Of a stretch of 45,234 nt of DNA, positions 24,201 through 34,200 are shown piece by piece. Each line of letters begins with the position of its first letter. The stretch's first letter is position 1. The translations under genes and the position numbers were made by a program. This stretch comes from an uncultured Caryophanales bacterium (GTDB lineage: Bacteria > Bacillota_I > Bacilli_A > RF39 > UBA660): assembly GCA_946410555.1 (NCBI GenBank), contig CAMKAT010000002.1, positions 1 through 45,234 on the forward strand. The letters run 5' to 3'. The notes beneath the pieces were generated by a model. The model was not told the origin of the DNA and did no database searches. It worked only from the letters and a program-made list of their open reading frames with translations.

Positions 24201-26958
24201 TTGGTGTATTAGATGAACCATTTACTAATACTGAAGTAATTGAAGTATTAGTATTTTTAACTCTTGTTATCTTAATAGTATAAGTTTTAGTATATTGTTC
24301 ATCTGTATTATGAGCAAATACCTTTACTTTTAATGTGTTTTCACCAGTATGTAATGGTACATTTGCACTAAATTTCTTTGCATCTGTAGAATCAATAGTA
24401 TGTGTTACTTTTTGATTGCTATCATCATAAATTTCTACAGTTGAATACTCATTAGTAACCATACCTTTAACTTCTACTGAAGTAGTAGCGTAAGGTACTG
24501 TTTGAGTTGTAATTGTATAATCTAAATCATCAGGATTAAACATTTCATTAAATGCATATCCTGTAGCACTTAAACTATCTAGAGTTGCAATTGTATATAA
24601 GTCTCTTCTTAATTCAATTGTATAAGTTCTTTCATCTAATGATTCAGATTGAACTGTTACTTGAATTATGTTTGCAGGTCTTGCTTGAGTTGGGAATTGA
24701 AGACCACTTAATTCTACTTCAACTGCCTTAGTACTTGGATCTGCAGTAAATGAAACTTCACTATTATTTAATTTAACACTAATAATATTTGAATATACAA
24801 CACTTGGTCTTGCTACAAGTGTTACTCTATCGTATTCACCATCAATTGATGATGTATAATCTGTTTTCTTAGTAGTAAATAACTCATTGAATGCTGTTTC
24901 ATTAAGTTTTAATTGTGCTAAGTAACTGTTTGAAGATTTAGTTCTTGTTAAGTAAAGAATATAGGTATTAACTGTACCATCTTCAGCTGTTACTACAACA
25001 TTAACATCACTACTTGAAACATTAAATGTTTGAGTTTGTGTTTTAAGTGTAGCTGCATTTGGTGTAAGTGTTGTACCTGTTGTTACATCATTAATTGCAA
25101 CTTTACCATAAGTTTGATCAGCAGTATTTGCTGTAATTGTTACATTTGATACTGTTGCATCATACGTATATGTATAGTAATTTGTATAATTTGGATCAAA
25201 TCCTGGAGCAAATGTTCCAACAGGATTACTTGTTACATTTAATCCACTTAATTTAGCATTGTTATTTAATCTATGTACATATACATAATATGTAGTTATT
25301 GAATTATCTTCAGCTGTAATTACTACTGGTAAGTAGTTATCACCAACCTCGATTGATATCTCTCCAGTTCCAGAAGTAACTCTTGCATATGGATCAACAG
25401 CTGATGCATTAATAGTAACCTTATCAATTGCATTAGCAATGTTATCAGTTACTTCATATAAATCATATGTTTTTCCACCAACTGTATAAGTTGTTTTATT
25501 TAAAGTTTGCAATTGTTCATTAGCTACTACTGAGATTGTATTTAATGAGGAATCAGTAGATGCAGGTTCTCTAGTTAAAGCTATTGAATAAGTATTACTT
25601 TGACATTTATCATTAGTATTTTCATTTAATCCGATATAGTCGTATTTACAACTTTCTGAATAAACTCTTACTGTTCTTGTTGTAGTAGAACCTAGTACAT
25701 TAGAATCAATATCCCATTCTTGAGTAAGAGTAATTGCATCTTCATCTGCTCCAATAAATGCTCCACTATAATTAGTTTCAGCATTAATTGTAGTATGCCC
25801 TGTTCTATAAGGAACAGTAGCTGTATAAGCTGTTGTTGAATCTAACTCAACCGTTTCATTAAATGATATATCAGCATCAGTTAATGTAAATGTTTTAAGC
25901 GTAGCATCATTAGATAATCTATAAATTGTTAAAGTGTATTCTAAAGTATCACCATTAGCAGCTGTAACTGCAATTGTTTCTTCATTAGCTCCTACTGCTA
26001 AATCAGAATAAGTAATATTAACACCTGTAATTGTTTTATAATGTATTGAATTAGCAGAACCAGCTACATATACACTAGTTATATCATTTGGAACAACTAC
26101 TCTATATTCAGTAGTAGTTGATTGTCCTGCTTCGAATGCAGGACTCATAGTATATGGAGTTGTACTTGAAGAAGTTTCAGAAACTGTTAAATTTCCTAAA
26201 GTAGCATCATTTTCCTCAGTACCATATATTTTTAATCTAAAGTTAGTAGTATCATAATCAACTGCTTCAAGATCTGTATTTGTTGCTTCAGCAAATTGTT
26301 TATCAGCAGCATTCATTATGATGTTTGTATATGTTCCTACCTCAGCTTCAGGGTTAACTAGGAAGTATTCTCTAAAGTATGATACAACTCCGCCGTCAGT
26401 ATTACTTTGTTTAAGGTCATATCTAGGGTCTGTAGATGAGTTTGCACCTAAGAAAATACCAGTACCATTTTCTGCATATCTCATGAAGTTTACTGTAGGT
26501 GTCCATTTAGATATTTTTTCATCTTCATCTTCATCATATTCATAAGGGAAATCGAATGTACTAGATCCATATACATGTCCATCAGTATATGTAGGTCTAC
26601 TAGAAGCAATCAAAGATAATACACTAGAATCCCAGTTCCATGTTGTATTAAAACTACGGATAGAATTATCTTTAACGTCGATTTTACCAACAACTAAGAT
26701 GATATTTTTATATAAGCCGTTTGAATCACCATATAGTGATAAGTTGCCATTATTGCCAATTTTATAACTATCCAATTCATTATGATTGTATTTAGTGTTA
26801 CATTGACGAGCTTCTTGTTCATAATCATCAGATTCTACAGGGCATTTATACACTTCAAAATAATGCATAACATTTTCTGCATTTACTTCTTTCAATCCTA
26901 GACTAAAACATGTTACTAGTAACAACAATAACGTATATATCTTAACCGTTTTCTTCAT
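18220..26958 (-). CDS. Giant secreted dockerin protein with about 24 cadherin-like repeats
   Basis: This is a 2,912-residue exported fibre protein. A signal peptide (1-27, ending EVNA) is followed by an N-terminal module (about 30-230) related to that of the 2,367-residue protein (ILVVGKIDVKDNSIRSFNTT, WNWDSSVLSLI, PYEYDEDEDE). About 24 cadherin-like beta-sandwich repeats of 90-115 residues follow, with the family ending (EDGT, then YTIxxTR). Some carry Cys pairs, such as ESCKYDY in repeat 2 and VVCDMDGTVDNC near the end. A pre-dockerin module (about 2758-2854) precedes a type I dockerin (2855-2912) with DTNGDTEVDIYDLLAIVDHI and DYDRTEEVDIYDLLSVVDVI. The second loop lacks the usual residue at position 5. 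The near-identical DIYDLL faces could allow either helix to bind. The ATG has AGGA 10 bases upstream. A strong terminator isolates it from the gene before. No enzyme domain was seen. Confidence 0.85.
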   Translation of the reverse strand: MKKTVKIYTLLLLLVTCFSLGLKEVNAENVMHYFEVYKCPVESDDYEQEARQCNTKYNHNELDSYKIGNNGNLSLYGDSNGLYKNIILVVGKIDVKDNSIRSFNTTWNWDSSVLSLIASSRPTYTDGHVYGSSTFDFPYEYDEDEDEKISKWTPTVNFMRYAENGTGIFLGANSSTDPRYDLKQSNTDGGVVSYFREYFLVNPEAEVGTYTNIIMNAADKQFAEATNTDLEAVDYDTTNFRLKIYGTEENDATLGNLTVSETSSSTTPYTMSPAFEAGQSTTTEYRVVVPNDITSVYVAGSANSIHYKTITGVNITYSDLAVGANEETIAVTAANGDTLEYTLTIYRLSNDATLKTFTLTDADISFNETVELDSTTAYTATVPYRTGHTTINAETNYSGAFIGADEDAITLTQEWDIDSNVLGSTTTRTVRVYSESCKYDYIGLNENTNDKCQSNTYSIALTREPASTDSSLNTISVVANEQLQTLNKTTYTVGGKTYDLYEVTDNIANAIDKVTINASAVDPYARVTSGTGEISIEVGDNYLPVVITAEDNSITTYYVYVHRLNNNAKLSGLNVTSNPVGTFAPGFDPNYTNYYTYTYDATVSNVTITANTADQTYGKVAINDVTTGTTLTPNAATLKTQTQTFNVSSSDVNVVVTAEDGTVNTYILYLTRTKSSNSYLAQLKLNETAFNELFTTKKTDYTSSIDGEYDRVTLVARPSVVYSNIISVKLNNSEVSFTADPSTKAVEVELSGLQFPTQARPANIIQVTVQSESLDERTYTIELRRDLYTIATLDSLSATGYAFNEMFNPDDLDYTITTQTVPYATTSVEVKGMVTNEYSTVEIYDDSNQKVTHTIDSTDAKKFSANVPLHTGENTLKVKVFAHNTDEQYTKTYTIKITRVKNTNTSITSVLVNGSSNTPTLNPGDGKWYVIVPNSKKELLPTDVTVVKSDPNATVTKGAKIELSTKQDNEYKFTVTAEDGESSREYTLVITRTKSRENALTGVEIYASPDGENYLYQDSCVPVNGTCKVTVSSNTTHFKFKTVISEEASISPEDTTVYEMPPSDSTMTKPLAVTAEDTTVANYSIVVERGLSSNPRLSEIKVNGTLVEGFNHDEKHYYITYPYEVDKATVTALVEDTGKAEIYRAKYNGHTVDGILTNPFDLQCGQENEIIIDVRAENTDVTRSYYLHITRDFNKDADLTNILLDDVGVSSFTSGNTSYAASDVEYDKTSIKVTALLSDTEHGSFTITSVDPTTKEVLYEADSWGNITLNTGDNEIVIAVQAQDPSIKKNYRIYIKRKLNSNINITKVKVAGVEATKEENTIYSVTVPNDVDVANQENVVFEFAPGIMESDPDPTYEVTSKNLLTTVVSNAVTVVVTAPDGVTDEIITVNVTRSKSNKASLHELTLTSGGELGTFSPLFVADDESKETINYEVTVPKDNDYFTIGYTVTDKEHITDEKAVVTCEMNDEVVDCGEQMAIDATSGAAEVKVIVTSEDESVTRTYVITLARQKSSDTTYKSITIRNYADETEIIPQELIDGVINARAPANVNDVTLEIVPNSPYAVVEQILLNSQGVSFNESLDHTTFGAILNDLSYSAYPEGLNIVIIRIKAEDGTWEDHPILLYRTYNNDTTLKSYKVDGTEQITNFENTATRLYEYRYDNVDYTKTYIDITNETTDSFAEYSISGGESIDTTDSTHRVHLKTGSNAIVTTVTAQDGTVGYYYFYVTRRKNNDASFNSIYVADKKASCNLSTRICTVTVTNETHEVNNDNVRIDFNATAADYDAKPQFNVQPTVLNEGIITNVMMTVTAEDGTVKDYIIKVTRAPSDISTLDNIIVETDVNKNGSFTPAFKKDVLEYTVGVDSTADEFTIVVEKTNDNAVVTGAGTYSFTNDDPDDDEKIVIPIHITSQSGLTETEYTLTIVRGLNTIATLGSLKIYDDDEKANEFTLTPEFVADNVTKVDYEMDVAGDVETVYIDTAVTAQSRASISSIKVNGNTITDDSKINSYEGYVSLASNTANLVLITVLSEDTYSSTVYRLTINRAANNDNKLSSLKVKGIEYINENDVGYENSMYLDENGNYRVDGIVIPNFKSSIDVSAIKNDVNATFNTKLKIENGSESTVQLGDINIPVGRNEITITVTAEDGTSTQKYIIEVTREPSTDATATYVMFYDQLFAIQEGVYDYYYVVTNPSLKEITDTDVTVTTASSGATVEKPGTTQIITSVNNPAHYSYYASTYTFTVRAEDKTTTQDYTFYIHKDYSSNANLKAVNLSKGTVSPKFNPSVASYTITLPYGTSTFEVEGIPEEDTTEVVGNTVYNYDENLVIQLKTTAEDGETKQTYKFAVIMAESTDAYLNSLSVVSYSFEQTFKKTLFNYDMEDISFGTTHLAVAYTKSNSAATVVCDMDGTVDNCESMSVPQTVGTHRITVNVTAEDAVTTKTYTIDYDIIPSANAYLLDLTAEDQEGKALPFGFSRAIYAGYVITVPYTTEAVTFEATATSEYATLEIGTSNANGASSEPINYYQYEFTFENLVVGQNIVYVKVIPQDPNAQSRTYTVIVNRAKREASKVTTLSSLEVLDPTGNAYPIDPAFTLENDTYDIGTIPYLDASATVNVTPTDSNANLHYLVNGIVQPTNNVTIPITTGNGYIQIIVIAEDGETTQTYTINYKKEASDNWKLSDLYVSNQSFAFNPDIQDYRFTYDFDVTSAVISFKPQVDGSSVKIGQMKYNAPINLLQTYTVPYLNIGENEIMIECTAEDGTPGFYRIIIEREGSDQVITSETYGHHITTPEDGTVGLVLDVARGTTGGVFKTQLDNDDSLIKVFDKLDNDEIPDGDPLGTGMIAKLIINKNEADRKLLVVPGDTNGDTEVDIYDLLAIVDHILESTLLEGPYYEAGDYDRTEEVDIYDLLSVVDVIINS

Positions 26959-27012
26959 ATGTAACCTATCCTCACTATACTTTTACCCTATTTTATATAT
27001 TAATATTACCAT

Positions 27013-27043
27013 AAAAAAAACTTGAATTCTATATATTCAAGTT
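27013..27043 (-). terminator. Terminator of the 358-residue WG-like protein gene
   Basis: An AACTTGAAT (27019-27027)/ATTCAAGTT (27035-27043) stem is followed on the minus strand by eight T (27013-27020), starting about 5 bases after the stop codon. Confidence 0.85.
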
Positions 27044-27048
27044 CATTT

Positions 27049-28125
27049 TTATATATTTATTTCATTTCCTTCGAAAGTATATAACTTGTTATTTATTTTT
27101 ACGTAATTATTATCTATTTCAAGTTCTTTTTTTGTAGAGAAAACTGGCTTATATTCGTTATTTAATATAATATTTGTATTTTTATCTTTAACATAGAAAT
27201 AATCATCAATATTTGTATTAATTACTTTAATTTCATCATAATCATTTAAAACTTTTTCATTATTTTTAAATAAATCACATTTTTCATTACAAGCTAAGTA
27301 ATATTCACCATAATTTTCTATCTTTTCATAGTTTTTTATATTATTTAATAATTCACTTTCATAGACAACTTCTTCTTTACAAAGAACCCTATCTGCCTCA
27401 TCAATCTTTGGATATTTACAGCTAAAATTATCTATTACTCTTTCATTCTTATAATAAACTCTATTTGTATCTCCAGTTACTAATAGGATATTATTAAATT
27501 CTTCTAAGTTAGAAACTTTTTTAACATCTCTTTCCTCATATTCAGTACCATCTATATTAAATAAGTACTCTTTTCCATCGTAATATACTAAGCCATAGTT
27601 ACTTGATTCTTTAAATACTATTTGTTTTTTCTTCTTATATTTTCTAGAGAATAAGATTTCTCCTTTAGAATTATATACATGATAATTACCATCATATAAT
27701 AATGCTACATAATTACGTACTATCTTAGATACAATCTCGCTTTTTGATTCAATCTTTCTGATTAATCTATTATTACCTGTGATTAAGTATGCATCTTCAC
27801 CTTTATATGCTAGATATAATCTTCCATATTCTTCGATTGTATCGTATTCACCAAAGTTAATTATAAAATCACCATACTTATCAATAATTGCACTTTCATT
27901 ATTTGTATTAACAATTAAAGTATAATCATCATTAAACTTTTCAGCATAAGTTAAATCATCTTTAATAATTCTTTTTCCATAATTATTATACATACTTATC
28001 TTCGAATCATTATTAATAAAAAATGTATAATTAATAGTTTTATCTTTCCTATTAACTAATGTAGATATTAATGTACATACTATAATTAATATCACTGTTA
28101 AAACAATTACTTTTGTATTCTTCAT
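27049..28125 (-). CDS. Membrane-anchored protein with WG-like beta repeats
   Basis: This 358-residue protein has an N-terminal signal anchor (about 5-24, VIVLTVILIIVCTLISTLV) and an extracytoplasmic region of short beta units. Examples are ISMYNNYGKRIIKDD, AIIDKYGDFIINFGEYDTI and YHVYNSKGEILFSRKYKK. These resemble WG repeats or a small beta-propeller, with turn-forming Tyr-Gly and Asp-Gly positions. One Cys pair (ACNEKCDLF) and two more Cys lie in the second half. The role is unknown. It lies between two giant dockerin genes but has its own extended -10 promoter and strong terminators on both sides, so it may be regulated apart from them. GGTGAG precedes the ATG by 5 bases. The WG assignment is tentative. 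Confidence 0.7.
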   Translation of the reverse strand: MKNTKVIVLTVILIIVCTLISTLVNRKDKTINYTFFINNDSKISMYNNYGKRIIKDDLTYAEKFNDDYTLIVNTNNESAIIDKYGDFIINFGEYDTIEEYGRLYLAYKGEDAYLITGNNRLIRKIESKSEIVSKIVRNYVALLYDGNYHVYNSKGEILFSRKYKKKKQIVFKESSNYGLVYYDGKEYLFNIDGTEYEERDVKKVSNLEEFNNILLVTGDTNRVYYKNERVIDNFSCKYPKIDEADRVLCKEEVVYESELLNNIKNYEKIENYGEYYLACNEKCDLFKNNEKVLNDYDEIKVINTNIDDYFYVKDKNTNIILNNEYKPVFSTKKELEIDNNYVKINNKLYTFEGNEINI

Positions 28126-28142
28126 ATTTACTCACCATATTA

Positions 28143-28171
28143 ATTATACCATATAGTTTTAAACATAATAA
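28143..28171 (-). promoter_or_regulatory. Extended -10 promoter of the WG-like protein gene
   Basis: Minus strand TGGTATAAT (28143-28151) is an extended -10 with a weak TTATTA 17 bp upstream (28166-28171). It follows directly on the terminator of the 3,767-residue gene. Confidence 0.6.
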
Positions 28172-28198
28172 AAGAAGTTGTATTAAACAACTTCTTTT
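28170..28198 (-). terminator. Terminator of the 3,767-residue protein gene
   Basis: A perfect 12-bp stem AAAAGAAGTTGT (28170-28181)/ACAACTTCTTTT (28187-28198) with a 5-nt loop lies 4 bases past the stop; ATTATG follows, so the T tract is within the stem. Confidence 0.75.
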
Positions 28199-28202
28199 TG
28201 TT

Positions 28203-31200
28203 TTAATCTTCCAACTTACTACTCTTACCAGCAACGTATGAAGAAATTTCATTCTTATCTACAGCTGATAATGTACCATCATAGTTGATATCTATTTGTG
28301 CTTTGGCTAAATCAGTTGTTGCTTTTAATTTGCTTATGTATCTTGAAGCTTCAGTAAAGTCTGTCGCTTTTACGACACCATCACCAGGTTCATCATAAGT
28401 ACCAATATCGCCTTTAACTATAACGGTAATTTCATCATGTACTTTACCTGCAATTTCAAGTTTAAGTACTAATGCACTACCAGTGAACTGAGTAAGATCT
28501 GTAACTTCTGTGCCATTACTATATACATGTAAGTATGTCGCAGGATTACTGAAGTTATCAAGGAAATCATTAATAGTTGTCTTAGGTTGAACTCCCGAAA
28601 CATAATCTAAATTATATAGATTATATGAATTATCAACATCAGTTTTATGTGTTACATGATATGTATCACTCATTATTGTTTTACTAAGTACATAAACAGT
28701 TGTTATACCCTTAATATCAGGATCTTTATCACTTCTTATTTCTACTTTTGTAATACCTTGTTTTAAGCCTGTGATCTTACCATCTTGATCTACTGATGCG
28801 ATAGTATTATCAAGACTTACAAATGTAACATCTTTAGATGTTGCATCTGCAGGTTCAATAGTATAAGTAAGTGTATATTCTTCAGATATTACGATAACTA
28901 TTTCATCTTTAGATGGAACAATCTTTTCGATATCTTTTCCTCTAGTAACTGTTAAAGTATAAGTTTGAGTATCACTTCCATCACTACTTGTTACAGTAAA
29001 TGTAATAACTGTTTCACCATATTGAAGTGCATAGAATGGTTGCATTGTAACCGTTGCTCCAGCATCTTTAGGTTTAACATCAAGTACAATTGTAGAAGCA
29101 TCATCTTTAACTGTTAATTCATATTTATTATCTCCTAAATATGAAGGTTTACCTCTATCTGTATCTAAGTCGATATCCGTTTCTCCCGAAACTGCACCAT
29201 GAATTGTAACAGTATAAGTATTAATTTCTCCAGAAGCACTTGTTACATTTATCTTATAAAGTAAGTTAGATGCAGGTGGAACACTAATAGTTTGATAAAC
29301 TTTATCAAGATTATCTACTGTTGCACCTTCACTCCAGTTACCTTTAAGCTTAATTTCTGTAACACCATTTGGAAGTGTTAATTCATAATCGAATTGAGTT
29401 TTTAACAATGATTCAGTTGGAGTAACTGTCCAAGTTCCTGTGTTAGAAGTTAACTCAGTTAAGAAGTTAGCTGTATCTTTTCTAGTAATTTCTACTGTAT
29501 ATGTTCGTTTAGCTCCATTAGAAGCAACAACTTGAACATATACATAGTTCTTACCATAATCAAGATCAACTTCTTTTTCTCCACCAGTTCCACTCTTAGC
29601 TTCGTCATTAATCTTAATTGAAGCATCACTACTTCCTCTGAATGCACCTACGGTAGCTTTATCAACAGTCGAAGGAACTTCAACTTGATAGAACAATGTT
29701 AATGGTGCAAATGATGGACTCATTGTATAACCTTTAACATAAAGATTAGATAATTGATCATCAAGTGGATTTGTAGGAGGAATACTTCTATAAACCTCAA
29801 TCTTATAAGTTGTAGTTGCAGGATCTGCATTTGGATTATTAACAGTAATAGTTACTGTTGAAATACCATTTGCAGTAAATCCTGAGTTGTCAGTAATTGT
29901 AACTGTAGAATCATCATCCTCAGGAATTGCATATCCCTTACCTATTGGATTAGTTATCTTATTATAGAAGTCTAATGAAGTAATTTCATTTGGAACTTCT
30001 AAGTAATAAGTAAATGTATCAGGATCAAACTTAGGATCAAGTCTTCCTTCAGTTACTAATAATTCTTTTAATTTAGAAGAAGGTTTCTTAGTCATTGTTA
30101 CATAAATGACATAAGTTGTTTTTGTAACTCCATCTTCAGCAGTAACTTCGATTGGAATTTCATTTAATCCTTCTTTTAATACTGTTGTAGAATTATAAAC
30201 CATCTTAGCAGAATTATCTGTTCTAAATGGAATAATATTATAAGTACCATTTTCTCTATAAGGAACTTCTTCATAGTATTGAAGTGTAGTTGCTGAGAAT
30301 GTTGGTGTGTAACCATCACCAGTTACTTGTGTACCACCCATTGCAATACTTTCATTGAAGCTTGTATATAGAGCTTTTAATGTAGATATCTTTTTATACT
30401 CTTTAAAGATATTAAGTGTATAAGTTCTTACATCACCTGAATCAGCAGTAACAGCTACTTGTACATAGTTATTACCTGGTGATAATGATATAGCACCACT
30501 TACTATATCTGTACCAGTATAAGTCTTAGATATAGAATTAATTTTTACATTAGCTGTTGGGCTTGATGCATCTGCATAAACTAATACTTTTGATACATCA
30601 CTTTCAACTTTAACTTCATAAGTACCTGTATCTGTCATCTTAAACGCTGGTTTAAGCTCTCTATCTTGAACCTGTAAATCAACTAGATAGTTATCTTTAT
30701 CTGCTTCAAGTGTTACATAGATCTTATAAGTTCTCTTTGTTTGACCATCAGGTGCTGTAACTTCAACATTAATTATATTAGTCTTATCTAATTCGAAATC
30801 TTTATAACCTGTAACTACTACCGTAGATTTAGGATCTGATGGTAAGTAGTTAACTTTAAGTTCCTTAATAGATGAAGGAATTGTTAAAGAGTATGAAGTA
30901 ATTAACTTATTAAATATTGGTGTATAAGCATGAACACTACCATCAACTGATGTAACAATCAAGCTTGCTAAAGTTGGGTCTGGAGCAGAAGTTCTATAAA
31001 TGATTAGTGTGTAGATTTTATAGCCTGTTGCTCCACTATCAACTTTTACTTTAAATACATTTCTACCAAATTTTAAGTCTACTTCTTTTTCTTGAGTTAA
31101 AGTACCATCAATAGTAACATCATCACTTTCAAGCATTGGAATTGCATGAATAGTAGTCTTATCAGTACCATATGGCATTGTTACAGTATAAGATACTATA

Positions 31201-34200
31201 TCTACGTCATATTTAGGTGATAAGTTACCATCATCTACCCATAATGCTGACAAGTAATGTTTAAAGAATGATGGGTCTCTAAATTCAACATTCAATGTGT
31301 AAGTTCGTTTAGCTCCATTTTGAGCTGTAACTACGATTGTAATCTTATTATCATTAGATTCAAGATTTAGTTTATCATATCCTTTTACTTCATATGTAGC
31401 ATATTCATCCTCAGGAACTATAATCCAATCTGCGATTTCTAATGATTTTAAGTTATTAGGAACTAAATATGTATATGTTTGATCAGTCTTGTAGAAGTCT
31501 TCTAACAACATACCTTGACCAGGTACTAAGTTAGCAAGATAGTTATTTGCACTACCTACTCTTTCAACATTAACTGTATATACATTAGTATTTCCATCTG
31601 GATCAGATATAACAAATGTTATTATATTTTCACCAATTTCTAAGAAGTTAACTGATGAATATGCAAGTGATACAGCTGAACCAGCTTGAGCAACTGCATT
31701 AAATTGAATTACCTTAACGTCGTATGGAACTTCAATCTTATAGTCATTAACTAATGGATCAAAGTCAGGAACTAATTGATAAGATAAGTCATGAGTTAAC
31801 TCTTTTAATAATAAGTTATATTTTCTATAAACGTTAACCATGTAGATTGAAGTAGCAGTACCATCTTCAGCGGTTACCTCTAGGTCAATATAGTTATCAC
31901 CATAAGAAAGACCATTATAACCTCCGCCTGTAACTTCAGCTTGAGCTATTGATGGAGTTCCTACGATGTAAACACTACTTACATCCGCAGGTACCACTAC
32001 TTTATAATCATGTGTTTTAGAATCAAACTTTTCTACTCCATATCTTACGTCCTGAGATGAATCGTTATAAACATCTATCATTGCAAGGGTCGTATCATTA
32101 CTTGGTTTAACAAATACTGATAATTGATATGTTTTAGTTAATGTTCCACCTTCACTAATAACAGCAAGTGAAACTATGTTATATCCAGTTTTAAAGTTAC
32201 CATTACCCGAAACTGTAACTGTTGAATTTTCAACTTCAGGATAATAATGAAGTGTAAGTTTAGTTGTACCAGCAGGTACTGAAACTTTATAGTTTGTAGT
32301 ACCCATATCGAACTCAGGTGATAAAGGACCTTCATCAACTGATAAGTATGCTAAACGTACGTTGTTTGGATACCTTCTGTAGATATTAATGACATAAGTT
32401 GTTTCATTAAGTACCTCTGTTGGATCTGCAGGATTATAATATCTGCCTTTAATTTCTATTCTATTTTTACCTGTAGTTAATTCATATGTATTATTACCTA
32501 GAACTGCAACTTCTGAAGATTCAGGAGTTCCTTCAACAATTACTCTTGCAGTTTCTGAAGGAACTACTACCGTATATTCAAGTTGCATCTTATAGAATTC
32601 AGGAATTAAATCATAGAATTTTAATCCAGTAGATACTGTTAGAGATGCAAGCCAACTTCTATAAGCACCACCTACATCGATATAAACATCATATGTAAGT
32701 TGTGTATAATTATCTTCAGCTAATACTGTAACAGTTGCATGGTTAATACCAGTTTGTAAACCTGTATTACCTTGAACTCTTACTGTAGAGTTACCAGCTT
32801 GTAAGTATCTAATATCTACTGATTCTGTTCCATCAGGAACAGTAACTCCATATACTAATTTATCTGGATCGAATTTAGCATCTAAAATGTATTCTTTAGA
32901 TGTATTAACTACATCCCAAACACTTAAGTCTTCTAGAGATGCATCATGAGATCTACCTTTATATACCATAGCAGTATATGAAGTTGTAGGATATCCTAAA
33001 CCATCTTTAATAACTATTTGAATTTGATTTAATCCAGTCTTAAATACATAACCTGGGAATATAATATCATTTGCACCTTCAGAATTATCATATGTTCTAT
33101 TATTAATAAGAACTTGTTGTTTATCTTCTTCTGCATCTGGATCTATTAAATAGAATTCAGCAGTTTGTTGATTATTCTTATAATCAAGTTTGAAGAACAT
33201 ATTTTCATATTCGTTAGGAACATCTGCTGTGTAAGAATATCTATTTGATTGGAATGCAGGTCTTATATTACATGAGAACTCACATACATTCCATTCATCA
33301 AGTAATTCTAATCCATCTATTAATACATCAGTTTCAATATCTCTGATTACATGTATTGTGTATGGTGCAGTAAACGAACCATCCCAACTTGTTACATTAA
33401 ATATAATATCTTGTTCATTTGATGTAATTGCAATTGGATTTGATAAATCAACAGATACCTTTCCGTTAGCATATGTAAGATTTTCATTATTTGCTTCAAA
33501 ATCAATTTTTAAATTATTTGTAGATTTATAAATATGAACTGTGTATTGGAATACAAAGTCCTCAAGTTCAGGACTATATTTATATACTCCATCAAAGTAA
33601 TCTGATGGATAAGTTGCTGGTACTAGAGAATCTGAATAATCAGGATCTGAGATAGCCAGAGACTTCGCCGTTACATTAACCTGAGATTTCTTCTTCATAG
33701 CAAATGTATATTTAAGCGTATAATCACCATCTTCTGATTCAGTATCTACAGTAATAATCTTGTTAACTGAATCATAAGACATTGTTGATTTAGCTCTTGG
33801 ATGGAACATTGTATATGCAAAGTTCGCATCTGTCATAGCATCATAATATGCATCATCTATTATCCAGAAGTAATCAGTATTAGTTGTATCATCAGGTTGG
33901 TAATGTTTCTTGAATGATCCTATGTTAAGTAGGAATCCTCTATCTAACGATACTGTTTTAATTCTAGGATCACTTGATAATACCAGTTTTACATAAACAT
34001 GATATGTCAAATCTGATAATCCATCCTCACTTACTACATGTATTGGATAATCAACATACGAATCTCTTACTAATGCAAGTGGAGATGAAGTATGAGTTAC
34101 TGTAGCACTATAATCAATAGTTGTGAATTGAACATTTGTAGTATTTAAGTATTCACCAAATGTACTATTAACTATTACATAGTAATTTAATCTCATTGGA

